A stretch of 64,000 nt of DNA. It comes from CAWGHZ01 sp963775315 (GTDB lineage: Bacteria; Pseudomonadota; Alphaproteobacteria; MPNO01; DASWLB01). The stretch is taken from assembly GCA_963775315.1 (NCBI GenBank), contig CAVZIN010000003.1, positions 1 to 64,000 of the forward strand, read 5' to 3'. Shown in pieces: positions 15,246 to 23,768 of this stretch. Numbering within the stretch: position 1 is the stretch's first letter; each line of letters opens with the position of its first letter. Both the position numbers and the translations under genes were made by a program. The notes beneath the pieces are model-generated. The model was not told the DNA's origin. It saw only the letters and a list, made by a program, of their open reading frames with translations, and did not search any database.

Positions 15246-16301
15246 TCACATTTTCGGGCTCGGCTTCATGTCCAGGCCGACGCCCTTGTTCACGAACTGC
15301 AGGGTGTAGGCCAGCTTGTAGGGCAAGTCCTTGGGATACGCGCCCACCGCCGCCATGCTGTCGAAATGGGCCTTCCAGCGCGCATCCGTCATGGCGCCGA
15401 TGCCGAGCTTCGCGGAATCGCCCAAATCCACGATGCCGTACTTCTTCATGATCTCGATCGAGTAGGCGATCGTTTCATCGTCCATTTCCGGATTGTCCTT
15501 CTTGATCAGGACGTTCGCCGGGGCAGGATCGCCGTAGAGATAGCTGTACCAGCCCTCGATCGACGCATCGACGAAGGCCTGCACCAGCTCCGGCTTGTCC
15601 TTGATCCAGCTGTCCTGCACCGCCACCAGGTCGTGGTATGGCACGTAGCCGTAATCGGCGAGCAGGAAGACGCGCGGCTTGAACCCGCCGCGCTTCTCGA
15701 TCACGTACGGTTCGTTCGAGACGATGCCCTGCTGGATCGCGGTCTTGTCGACCAGGAACGGGGCGATGTTGAAGGTGTATTTCCGGATCTGCGAGTTATC
15801 GAACCCGTACTTGCCCTTCATCCAGGCGAAGAACGTGTTCACCGAGCTCGCCGATAGCATGATCGGCCGGCCCTTCATGTCGGCGAGCGATTTGATCCCG
15901 CTGTCGGGATGGACGAGCAGGATCTGCGTCGATTTCTGCATCGCCGACATGACGGCCTTGATCTGGCCGCCGTTCTTGACGGCCAGGAGTAGGTCGTCGC
16001 TCGACGAAAGCATGGCCATGTCGACCGCGCCGGCCACCATCATCTGCGCGCCGTTGATCTGCGGACCGCCCTGGCGGATCTGCACGTCGAGGCCACGCTT
16101 CTTGTAGTAGCCGTCGGCCAGGGCCTCGTAGAAGCCGCCGTGCTCCGCCTCGGCCTTCCACGACGTAAGGAAGGTCACCTTCGTTTCCGCCGCGGCATCG
16201 CGCGCACCGAGCGTGGCTGCGACAAAGGCGGCCGTTGCGGCCAGCGCCATGGCGCGCCGGGTTGCGTTGGCGCCGCGTGATCTTGACGTTTTCGAGGACA
16301 T
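15246..16301 (-). CDS. NMT1/THI5-like ABC substrate-binding protein
   Basis: A 351-aa periplasmic binding protein. The signal peptide has a twin-arginine-like start (ANATRRAMALAATAAF) and ends near DAAA. The mature part begins TKVTFLTSWKAEAEHGGFYE, typical of the SsuA/NMT1/THI5 family that binds sulfonates, nitrate or pyrimidine precursors. The start at ATG 16301 fits the signal peptide. No permease or ATPase gene is nearby, so this is an orphan binding protein. Its position beside two TauD-type dioxygenases suggests a shared substrate. Confidence 0.85.
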   Translation of the reverse strand: MSSKTSRSRGANATRRAMALAATAAFVAATLGARDAAAETKVTFLTSWKAEAEHGGFYEALADGYYKKRGLDVQIRQGGPQINGAQMMVAGAVDMAMLSSSDDLLLAVKNGGQIKAVMSAMQKSTQILLVHPDSGIKSLADMKGRPIMLSASSVNTFFAWMKGKYGFDNSQIRKYTFNIAPFLVDKTAIQQGIVSNEPYVIEKRGGFKPRVFLLADYGYVPYHDLVAVQDSWIKDKPELVQAFVDASIEGWYSYLYGDPAPANVLIKKDNPEMDDETIAYSIEIMKKYGIVDLGDSAKLGIGAMTDARWKAHFDSMAAVGAYPKDLPYKLAYTLQFVNKGVGLDMKPSPKM

Positions 16302-16722
16302 GTTTCGATCTTCCCATCGGCTGCGGTCACGTACCGACGACGCGATGCAAAATTCATGCCATCCACGAACCGCGGCTGGCCGGGAAGGATTTCCGGCCGC
16401 AGCGCACTCGTGCCGCGCCGGCCGATGATTCATTGGTCAATCGCCTGCGGAACGGTCAGCCGTCCGCAGCGCTGCGGCAAGCCTTCAGACGAAGGCGACC
16501 GCCGCCAGGATCACCGCCGCGCCGCCGAACATGACCGACGGTAGCGGCGCCGCGAGGCATAGGTTGAAGGCGCGAAAATCGCGGACTTCCGCCGCAAGGA
16601 TCGAGAAGGCGAGGGCGCTAAATATCGAAAAAGAATGCACGGTTCATAAGGAGCCCTGAGGCTCCCTCCCACATGGTTTATGTTTGACGGCGATTTTGTT
16701 GGAGAATGGTGACAAACGCGTT
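16302..16722. other. Intergenic region with a possible small ORF
   Basis: About 420 bp between the binding protein and the end of the histidine kinase gene. It contains one possible 51-codon minus-strand frame (16485-16640), listed separately, and a palindrome GGAGCCCTGAGGCTCC near 16651-16666. I see no other gene. Confidence 0.35.
16485..16640 (-). CDS. possible 51-aa small membrane protein
   Basis: A GTG-initiated frame encoding a hydrophobic C-terminus (SVMFGGAAVILAAVAFV) preceded by a second hydrophobic stretch (FSIFSALAFSILAA). The composition looks like a small two-helix membrane protein. There is no well-placed ribosome binding site and I know no homologue, so it may be chance. Confidence 0.25.
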   Translation of the reverse strand: MHSFSIFSALAFSILAAEVRDFRAFNLCLAAPLPSVMFGGAAVILAAVAFV

Positions 16723-18265
16723 TCATCCTTCCACGGTCTCGAGCACTCGCGCCGGAGCCTTTTCGGCATCGAGCCTCGTGACCCGTTCCTTCGGGAAGCT
16801 GAGCGTCACGGAGGTTCCGCCGGTCTCGCTGGCGCCGATCTCGAACACCGCCCCGTGCATCTCCGTGATGCTCTTCGCGATCGGGAGGCCGAGCCCCACG
16901 CCCTCGGCGGCAACATAGGGCCCATTACGGACTTGGCCGAAGGGCTCGAGCACGGTGGCGATCTGGTCCGGCTTGATGCCTGGCCCGGAGTCGGAAACAA
17001 TGATCGTTAGACGGCCATCGATCTCCATACGGGCGTGGACGTGCACACGCCCGCCCTCCGGCGTGAACTTCACGGCATTCCCAATGAGGTTGAGCAGGAC
17101 TTGATGGATGCGGCGCCGGTCGCAAAGAAGCTGGACGTCCGGCGGCGCGTCCGCGGCGAGACGCAGAATTCTTTTTCGACGCCGCGTCGCTCAGCATCTG
17201 CGCCGCGTCGCCGGTCAGGGTCGAGATCGCCACCGACGTCTCGTCGAGATCGATCTTGCCGGCCTCGACCCGCGACAGATCGAGAATGTCGGAGATCATG
17301 GACGTCAGATGGATCCCGGCGCGCAGGATCAGCTCCGCGTACTCCTTGTAGCGGGGTTCGTTGAGCGGACCCAGAAGCTCGTGGTTGATCATGTCGGCGA
17401 ACCCGACGATGGCGTTCACCGGCGTCCTGAGCTCGTGGCTCATCTTGGCGAGGAAATCCGACTTCGCCTGGTTCGCCCGCTCCGCGTCCTGTTTCGCGAC
17501 CAGAAGCTCCTCGGATCTCTTCTTGTGGAGCCGCGCCGCCTCGCCGAGCGCGGCCACGGACCGGCTGAGGCAATGAATCTCGGCCGCCGCCCTGGCGGGT
17601 ACGCTCGGCACTTCGTTGAGCATTCCCCTGGAATATCCGCGGACGATCTCGTCGAGCTTTCGGATGGGGCGCATCACGGAAAAGGTGAGGCCGCCATAAA
17701 TCAGGATGGTGGTGAGGCTCAGCACCAGGGCCGACAGCCCGGCCATGATGAGCGCGTGCTGCCTGATGCGCTTGTGCTCGTCGCTGAGGTCGACGACGAG
17801 GTCGACGTCGCCGAAATTCTCGCCGTCGAAGGTGACGTTCTGCTGGAAGTAGTACGCGCTCCTGCGGACGTCGCCGCCCAGACCGGTCGCGATGACGCCG
17901 GCGCGGGCGAGAACCTGCCCGTTCTCGTTCGCGAATACGACGGCCTTGATGCGATGGTCATGCTTGACGAGCTGTTGCGCCAGGCTTTGCAGCACAGGCG
18001 CATCCTCGCTGATGATCGCCTCGAGCGCCGTCGACTTGAGGATGCTCAACGTCTCGTCGCCATTCTCCATGGTGGTCCGCTTGAGGTATCCCGCCTCGAA
18101 ATAGGAAATGGCCTGGGCGGCGCCCAGCGAAATGAGCACGGTCAGGACGAGCATGCCGGCGAGTACCTGCTGGCGCAGGCTCCACCGTTTGCCACCGTCT
18201 CGCAGGTTCGGGAGCTCGAAATCTTCCGCCCGATGCGCGGCCGATTGGAGATCCGTCGGACCCAT
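16723..18265 (-). pseudogene. membrane sensor histidine kinase, frameshifted
   Basis: A kinase of about 513 aa if read through one frameshift. It has an N-terminal membrane helix (QQVLAGMLVLTVLISLGAAQ), a periplasmic sensor of about 120 aa, a second helix (LIMAGLSALVLSLTTILIY) and a HAMP-like linker. The HisKA box is FLAKMSHELRTPVNAIVG, and the HATPase domain has GNAVKFTPEGG, DSGPGIKPDQ and GVGLGLPIAKS. The frame breaks at a T5 run on the plus strand (17172-17176). Removing one base restores a continuous dimer-to-ATPase sequence. The gene starts 2 bp after the PhnD-like gene, so that protein is its probable periplasmic sensor partner. Either decay or a sequencing error is possible. Confidence 0.8.
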
Positions 18266-18267
18266 AT

Positions 18268-19185
18268 CTACAGGCCGGGCCTTTTCGCTTCGCCGAAGAA
18301 GTCCTTGTCGCGCGCGAGCGCCCGCCGGATGGTGTCGTAGTCGGAGTCGCTGCCCGGCAGAAACCCGTCGGCGCCGAGGGCGGCGAGGGCGGTCGGCTTC
18401 TTGAAAGTCAGCAGGGCCGTCTTCAGCGCGCCCTTCACGCGCGCCGGCAAGCCGCTGCGCGCGATCCAAGGCTTTGTGACGTTGGGGAACCGGCCGATCG
18501 CGCGGATCGCGACTCCATGCCCGACCAGCTTGTTGAAGGTATCCTCCTTCAGCGCGCCGGCATCATACTGGTGCAACCCGACCGAGGTTCCGACGAGATC
18601 GTGGCGGCCCAGATAGGCGAAGGATTTTAGACTGCGCGCCGTTATGCCGCGATCGAGCAGGTAGAGCTGGGAGAGATAGCGGCCGATGGTGGAGCCCTTG
18701 TCGCCAAAGGCGAAGGTCTTTCCGGTCAGGTCCGAGATGCGCTTGATCGGGCTGTCGGTCGGGACGCAGATGATCCCGTAGAACGTCTTTTTCCCGTGCT
18801 CGCTCTCGATCGCGAGGATCGACAGCGTCGGGTTTTCATCCTTCGCGTGGATGTACGAAGCGGGTCCGAACCTCGAAAAGTCGACGCGGCCCTCGACGAG
18901 GTCCTTCAGCCCGGAACCGTAGTCGGGCGCAACCTGCATGGAGATGCGGACGGCCTCTCCCAGCATGGAGGACAGCTCGTCCTGCAGCACGTTCAGGATG
19001 GGCCTGAACATGACCACCATGGTCGTCGGCTTATCCGACGTGTAGACCCCGAACCGCAGCGTTTCGTCGGCGTGGGCCGGACCGGCCCAAGCGATGACGG
19101 CCACGGCGAGAGCGGACAAAAATTGAAGCGTCGAGGCCCTCTTCGGTCCTCTGAATGCCGGATCGGCGCCGGATGCGGCTATCAA
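18268..19185 (-). CDS. PhnD-like phosphate/phosphonate-binding protein
   Basis: A 305-aa exported binding protein of the PhnD family. The signal peptide is LQFLSALAVAVIAWAGPAHA. The mature start is DETLRFGVYTSDKPTT, followed by APDYGSGLKDLVEGRVDFSRFGPASYI, the segment that shapes the ligand pocket in PhnD proteins. No phn permease or ATPase is present. The gene is instead followed 2 bp later by a membrane histidine kinase, the arrangement of a periplasmic sensor. The apparent start is TTG 19185; no better-placed ATG exists before the signal peptide. A 10-bp inverted repeat lies just upstream. Confidence 0.82.
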   Translation of the reverse strand: MIAASGADPAFRGPKRASTLQFLSALAVAVIAWAGPAHADETLRFGVYTSDKPTTMVVMFRPILNVLQDELSSMLGEAVRISMQVAPDYGSGLKDLVEGRVDFSRFGPASYIHAKDENPTLSILAIESEHGKKTFYGIICVPTDSPIKRISDLTGKTFAFGDKGSTIGRYLSQLYLLDRGITARSLKSFAYLGRHDLVGTSVGLHQYDAGALKEDTFNKLVGHGVAIRAIGRFPNVTKPWIARSGLPARVKGALKTALLTFKKPTALAALGADGFLPGSDSDYDTIRRALARDKDFFGEAKRPGL

Positions 19186-19194
19186 GTGGCTTGT

Positions 19195-19220
19195 CCCCGC
19201 TCAACATCGATTGAGCGGGG
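19195..19220. repeat. 10-bp inverted repeat before the PhnD-like gene
   Basis: CCCCGCTCAA and TTGAGCGGGG form a perfect 10-bp stem with a 6-base spacer. It lies 10 bp before the PhnD-like start and 50 bp after the end of the large fusion gene. There is no T-run on either side, so it may be an operator, an mRNA processing site or a Rho-assisted terminator. Confidence 0.6.
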
Positions 19221-19238
19221 AACTCTCGCCCCGTAACA

Positions 19239-19254
19239 GTAAACAGATGCTTAA
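19239..19254 (-). promoter_or_regulatory. Degenerate CtrA-type box
   Basis: On the minus strand TTAA-GCATCTG-TTTAC has one mismatch from TTAA-N7-TTAAC. It lies 54-69 bp upstream of the PhnD-like start codon. Support comes from the perfect box upstream of the fusion gene; alone it would be weak. Confidence 0.4.
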
Positions 19255-19271
19255 CCGTTATTGCAGTTTGG

Positions 19272-22200
19272 TTACGTCGGGGTGTCGGTTTCGAGACTCA
19301 GGATGCTGAGGGTCCCGTCGAGCTCCAGCCGGATTCGGTCGCCGGTGACGATCCGGTGCGTTGCACCCCGGACCCCGACCACCGTGGGCACCCCGTACTC
19401 GCGCGCCAGAATGGCGGCATGGCTCAGCCAGCCCCCGATCTCGGACACGATCCCGGCGATCTGGCCGAAGCTCGACACCAGGTCGGGATGCAGCGAGCGG
19501 ACGATCAGAATATCGCCATTCTCGAAACAGGCCGGCACCTGGCTTTCCACCACGCGCGCGGTGCCCTCGATGGGCGGCGTGCCGGCCACGACCGTGCCGG
19601 AGAGTGACCCGCTGGCCGGTTCGGCGCCCACTTCGTGCTTTTGGCCGAGCGTCTCGATCAAGCGCGGCGTCAGCTCCTGCGGCAGCTCCGCCATCGCCAC
19701 GAATTCGGAAATATCGGCGCGCCGCTGGGCGGCGGCCGCCTTCGCCCCGGCGACGGATGCGGGGTTGCGCAGCGTCATCACCTCGTCGAGCGCAAGGAAG
19801 AACACATCGCCGCCCAGCTCGAATCGCCGGTCGATTTCGATTAAGAGGCCGCGGATGAGCGCCAGCTCCCTCAGGCAATGATGCTTCGCCTCCTCCTTGA
19901 GGACCTGGAAGCGGCGCGCGCGCTCGACCTGGGCCCCGAGAAGCCAGCCCAGCGCCGCATCGTCCCGTTCCATCGGACTCGCCGCCGCTCCCGTCAAGGG
20001 CGGCAGGTAGGGCAGCGTCGCCATCTCCCGGTAGCGCGGCTCGGCAAGCTCGAAGTCGTAGGGCGCGCGGTGGCCGAACAGGTCGAGGAACGCGTCGCGC
20101 GCCGCGTCGTCGCCCGCGGATGCGCGCGCGAGAAGTTCCAGGGCGTCCTGCACCACGGTGTTCGTCGTCGCGCTCAGCCGGCTGGCGACGGCCAGCTTGC
20201 GCCGCGTCAGGCTCTTCGAGGCCTGCGTCACGTACTGCTCGGCCACGACGTTCACAACGTGGGCCTCGGCATAATGATGCTCGCAGAAATCTTCGACGAT
20301 GCGCTCGAACTGGTCGAAGAGGGTTCCCACGTCGAGCCGCGTCAGGTCGATCGCCTCGAGCACCCGCATCTGATGGTCGAACTCGGGCAGAAACTCCTGA
20401 AGCCGCCGCTCGATGGCGTTGGCGTTGCGTGCCATGCGGAAGGCGTTCCACGCGCTCGCGCCGCGCCCGAAGCGTCGATTGTGTGCGGCGTAGTTGACGT
20501 AGAGCCGTCCGAGCACGCTCGTCAGGTACGTTTCGTCGGCGGGCGCATCGTAGCGGATCCCGAGCGAAGAAAGCGCATGCTGCACGCTGCCGCCGCGCCC
20601 CCACAGGCGTTCCAGAAGCGAAAGGCTCACGGGCGTCGGTTGCGGCAGGACCTCCGCGACCTCGTTTTGCACGAGGATCGTCTCGTCCGGCGCCCCCTTG
20701 GCGAATGCGCCGATCAGCCGGTCCTGCTCGCGCTGCACCGCCGCCGCCGCGGCCATGGTCGCGGTGATGTCGCGCGACTGCAGCAGGTGGAACCTGCCCC
20801 GCGCGTAGCACCACTCGATGTCCTGGGGTCCGCCGAACAGCCGTTCCGCCCGCCTCGCCAGCGCGACGAGCGGCGTCAGGTCGATCGGCGGCGGCTCGTC
20901 CTCGGCGTGGATTACGCCGCTCGCGCGTCCGAAGGCAAATTCGTGCGGCGTTGCGCTGCCGTCCACCAGCTTGTCGCCGAGGCCCGCGACGAGCTCGATG
21001 CTGCCTTTCGCCGGGTCGCCGGGATGGCGGGTGAATACGACCCCGGCATACTCGGCTGGCACCATCGCTTGCACGACGACGCTTCCAAGCTCGGGGGCGT
21101 CGCCGGCGTAGTGGCCGGCCCGCTCGCTGGACATGGATCGGCGCACCTTGCGGAGCGCGTCGAACAGGTCGCTGCGACCGACGTTCAGGAGCGTGTCGAA
21201 GACGCCGGCGTAGCTGCGGTTCGCGCCGTCCTCGTTCTGGCCGGAGCTTCGTACCGCGACCTGCGCGGCGCGCAGCCGCCGGAAAGCGAGGAGCAGCCGC
21301 CAGCGGTCGACCAAGGTCGGCGCGGCGAGCGTCGCCTCGTCACCGACGGCGACGAAGCCGCTGGGGACGGGGAGGCCCGCCGAGACCATCTGGCCCAGCC
21401 GCTTCGCCTTTCCGCCCGCAGTCGCGACGTTCTGCGCGAAGGTGAGCGGCATCACGCGGAGGTGGCGTGGATCGCTCTTCCACTTCGTGGCGACGTAGGC
21501 GCGCACGATCTGTGCCTGCGCCGTCATCAGCAGAATGCTGAAGGTGAGATAGATGTTCACGGCCCCGGCCAGGGGCAGGGTGATCGCCGCGAGCCCGAGC
21601 CCGGCCGCGACCCGCGTCAGATGGGCCGCCGCCGACTTCTTCCGCGCGGTCAGCCAGAGATGGATGAGGACCAGCGCACCGATCGTCGCTGGCAGAACGT
21701 GGAGGGGATCGGGGTGCGCCGCATCCGCCATCCACAGGGCCGGCGCGTGCCGGGCGCGCGCGAACGCGTCGATCGAGGCGAACAGGATGACGAAGAGCGG
21801 CACCTGGACGAAAACGCCAATCACGTTGAAGGCGGGCGCAAGGCGATAGCGGCGATAGATTTCGCGGAGGCGCTTGCCGTAAGCCTGCGGGTTGTCCGCG
21901 CGCATCGCGCGGCAGCCTTCGATCTCGTCGTCGATCTGGCGCAGGACCGCCTGGTCCCGCTCGCTCTTGATGGTGAACGGCGCCACGCCCAGCCGGAACA
22001 GGGCGACGACGGCGAGGATGGCGAGGAAGAACGAGCCAAGTTCGCCGTTCATCCATGCGAGCCCGCGGCCGAGCTCGGCCCGGGCGTCGGCGAAGACACG
22101 CCCGACGAGCGACGGCGAACCGTTGAGCAGGCGTGCCGCCGTCGATGTCACGGGGACGTATTCGCTGGGGACCGTGTAGCGCCCGCGGAAGTCGTAGCCC

Positions 22201-23315
22201 AGCCGGTAAAGCCGGAGGCCCAGCACCTTCGCGTAGAAGCAGCTCCGCTTGTCGTAGCAGGGCGCGACGACCGGCCGGTGCGGCAGGGCCTTGAGCGCCG
22301 CCCACATCTCGGTGCTCGGCATCTCGCGTATGGGAATGTCGATCGCGCCGGAAATGTGGGTCGCCGCGAAGTCCTGCGGGTAGCGCACGTCGACGAAGAT
22401 TGCGCGGTCCTCGCGCACGAGGCGGGACACGTCCGGCGTGTCGAGCAGCGCTCCGGAGCGCGGATAGTCGGGAAGGCCGCGCGCCTCGGAACCGCTCACC
22501 TTGTCCAGGATTGCGCGACCTTCGGCCGCCCACTTCTCAAATCCGCCGATGACGAATTTGCACGGTATACCGAGGGATTCGAGAAGACTGCACAGCTCCG
22601 AACTGCGATTTCCCGAGTAGCAAAGGAGGACGTTGTTGCTGTTCTTGAGCTTGCCGTCCTTGATGAGCTTTGCGAGATCGGGATAGCGCTCGGCCTTGAA
22701 CCCCGCAACGCGGCCCGCTTCCCGCTCCTCCGGCTCGCGCACGTCGATCAGGTTGACGCGCTTCCCGGTGCCGCGAGTCTGGTGCAGTAGCGCTTCGAGC
22801 TGACCGGTCGAGATGCCGTCCTTGCGCGAAAGCTGGCCGCTGTAGGACAGGGTCTTGAGCGAGGTATCGCCGACGCGCTTGCCGCCCTCGACCGACGACC
22901 GGACCAGGTTGGTCTGCAGGCGACGGTCCCGCGAGTTCACGCTGTGGCCCCACTGGACGACGTTGACGACGACTGACACCGCTAGCCCGCCGCCGACCGC
23001 GACCAAGGCCCAGCGGGGAAAGCCGCCGGCCGCCTTACGAGTGCCGCGACCCTTGTTGCGCGCGCGCCCGACGCCGAACGCAGTGCCGCCCACGACTGCC
23101 GTCGCCAGCCCGACGAGCTGCGCGATGTTCGCGAAGAAATTAACGGCGAGGTCGGGCGACGGGATCGCGTACGCGGGCGATGCGAGAACGAGCAGCACCC
23201 CAATGGATAAAAGGAGTGCCCCCCCGCCCTTGCGAAGCGAGGACCTTCCGAATTTACTGCGAATTGCCGCGTTGCGGCGCAACCCCCTTGACGGTGCCAC
23301 TACCCCCCCAACCAC
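19272..23315 (-). CDS. rhodanese / YidC-Oxa1 / PEP-dikinase-like fusion protein
   Basis: A 1347-aa membrane protein with an unusual domain order. Residues about 31-50 form a signal or membrane helix, with further helices near 60-82 and 102-121. Rhodanese domain 1 is at 170-270 (LIDVREPEE; loop LCYSGNRS, C232). Rhodanese domain 2 is at 295-385 (FVDVRYPQDF; loop APCYDKRSC, C353). A YidC/Oxa1-like core spans 420-610 (FRLGVAPFTIKSERDQ, EIYRRYRLAP, FVQVPLFVILF), including the groove arginine position R441. An ATP-grasp dikinase domain runs 625-855 (GGKAKRLGQM, VRSSGQNEDGANRSYAG, DIEWCYARGRF). After a long helical linker, the phospho-His domain ends the protein (GGWLSHAAILAREYGVP, H1299). The PEP-binding TIM barrel is absent, as in rifampicin phosphotransferase. 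The GTG start at 23315 is approximate. Substrate unknown. Confidence 0.85.
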   Translation of the reverse strand: MVGGVVAPSRGLRRNAAIRSKFGRSSLRKGGGALLLSIGVLLVLASPAYAIPSPDLAVNFFANIAQLVGLATAVVGGTAFGVGRARNKGRGTRKAAGGFPRWALVAVGGGLAVSVVVNVVQWGHSVNSRDRRLQTNLVRSSVEGGKRVGDTSLKTLSYSGQLSRKDGISTGQLEALLHQTRGTGKRVNLIDVREPEEREAGRVAGFKAERYPDLAKLIKDGKLKNSNNVLLCYSGNRSSELCSLLESLGIPCKFVIGGFEKWAAEGRAILDKVSGSEARGLPDYPRSGALLDTPDVSRLVREDRAIFVDVRYPQDFAATHISGAIDIPIREMPSTEMWAALKALPHRPVVAPCYDKRSCFYAKVLGLRLYRLGYDFRGRYTVPSEYVPVTSTAARLLNGSPSLVGRVFADARAELGRGLAWMNGELGSFFLAILAVVALFRLGVAPFTIKSERDQAVLRQIDDEIEGCRAMRADNPQAYGKRLREIYRRYRLAPAFNVIGVFVQVPLFVILFASIDAFARARHAPALWMADAAHPDPLHVLPATIGALVLIHLWLTARKKSAAAHLTRVAAGLGLAAITLPLAGAVNIYLTFSILLMTAQAQIVRAYVATKWKSDPRHLRVMPLTFAQNVATAGGKAKRLGQMVSAGLPVPSGFVAVGDEATLAAPTLVDRWRLLLAFRRLRAAQVAVRSSGQNEDGANRSYAGVFDTLLNVGRSDLFDALRKVRRSMSSERAGHYAGDAPELGSVVVQAMVPAEYAGVVFTRHPGDPAKGSIELVAGLGDKLVDGSATPHEFAFGRASGVIHAEDEPPPIDLTPLVALARRAERLFGGPQDIEWCYARGRFHLLQSRDITATMAAAAAVQREQDRLIGAFAKGAPDETILVQNEVAEVLPQPTPVSLSLLERLWGRGGSVQHALSSLGIRYDAPADETYLTSVLGRLYVNYAAHNRRFGRGASAWNAFRMARNANAIERRLQEFLPEFDHQMRVLEAIDLTRLDVGTLFDQFERIVEDFCEHHYAEAHVVNVVAEQYVTQASKSLTRRKLAVASRLSATTNTVVQDALELLARASAGDDAARDAFLDLFGHRAPYDFELAEPRYREMATLPYLPPLTGAAASPMERDDAALGWLLGAQVERARRFQVLKEEAKHHCLRELALIRGLLIEIDRRFELGGDVFFLALDEVMTLRNPASVAGAKAAAAQRRADISEFVAMAELPQELTPRLIETLGQKHEVGAEPASGSLSGTVVAGTPPIEGTARVVESQVPACFENGDILIVRSLHPDLVSSFGQIAGIVSEIGGWLSHAAILAREYGVPTVVGVRGATHRIVTGDRIRLELDGTLSILSLETDTPT

Positions 23316-23768
23316 GCTGTTCGCGCCTAGCGCAACTTGGTGCGCCTCCGTGTTTTACTGTCATTAACACAAAGTTAACCAAAATTTCATGAAACCGCAA
23401 CGAAGTAGCAGGTTCTCGCGCGACCTGCGGCTAGCGGCAGATGAGCACTGGAGAAGGGGCGATAACCCCTAGCGCGCTCAAGATCGGGCGCGGGCGCTCA
23501 CGGAGTAGCGATGCAATGCAGCGAGCTTCGCCGGAGTGGCAAGAAGGCACGGAAGTGCCTGTCGCGCACGGGCTGCGATCGCGGGAGACAGTCACCTCAA
23601 TCGATGACAGTGCTCCGGCCCGCGCGAACCTGCGTCCCACCGCAGCGCGGAGTCCCGTTCGACGAGAGAACTCCTGGGCCGGAGCGTCGGGATGCTAGCA
23701 CCGAGCGGCAGGCGCTCCTGTGGCAACGCTGCGATCCGCCGCGGCTGGTCGGCTGCGCCCGTGCCCCG
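23316..23768. other. Intergenic region upstream of the fusion gene
   Basis: The first 90 bp are AT-rich and hold the CtrA-type box, consistent with the promoter of the fusion gene on the minus strand. From about 23420 to 23768 I find open frames on both strands but none with credible composition or a ribosome binding site, and no gene is called. Confidence 0.45.
23364..23379 (+). promoter_or_regulatory. CtrA-type binding site
   Basis: TTAACACAAAGTTAAC matches the CtrA consensus TTAA-N7-TTAAC exactly. It lies 49-64 bp upstream of the apparent start of the minus-strand fusion gene, inside the only AT-rich stretch of the area. This suggests cell-cycle-linked control, as known for CtrA in alphaproteobacteria. 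Confidence 0.65.

Noticed and set aside
19878..22790. Long plus-strand frame opposite the fusion gene
   Set aside because: No start signal or domain. The minus-strand frame has clear catalytic motifs along its whole length.
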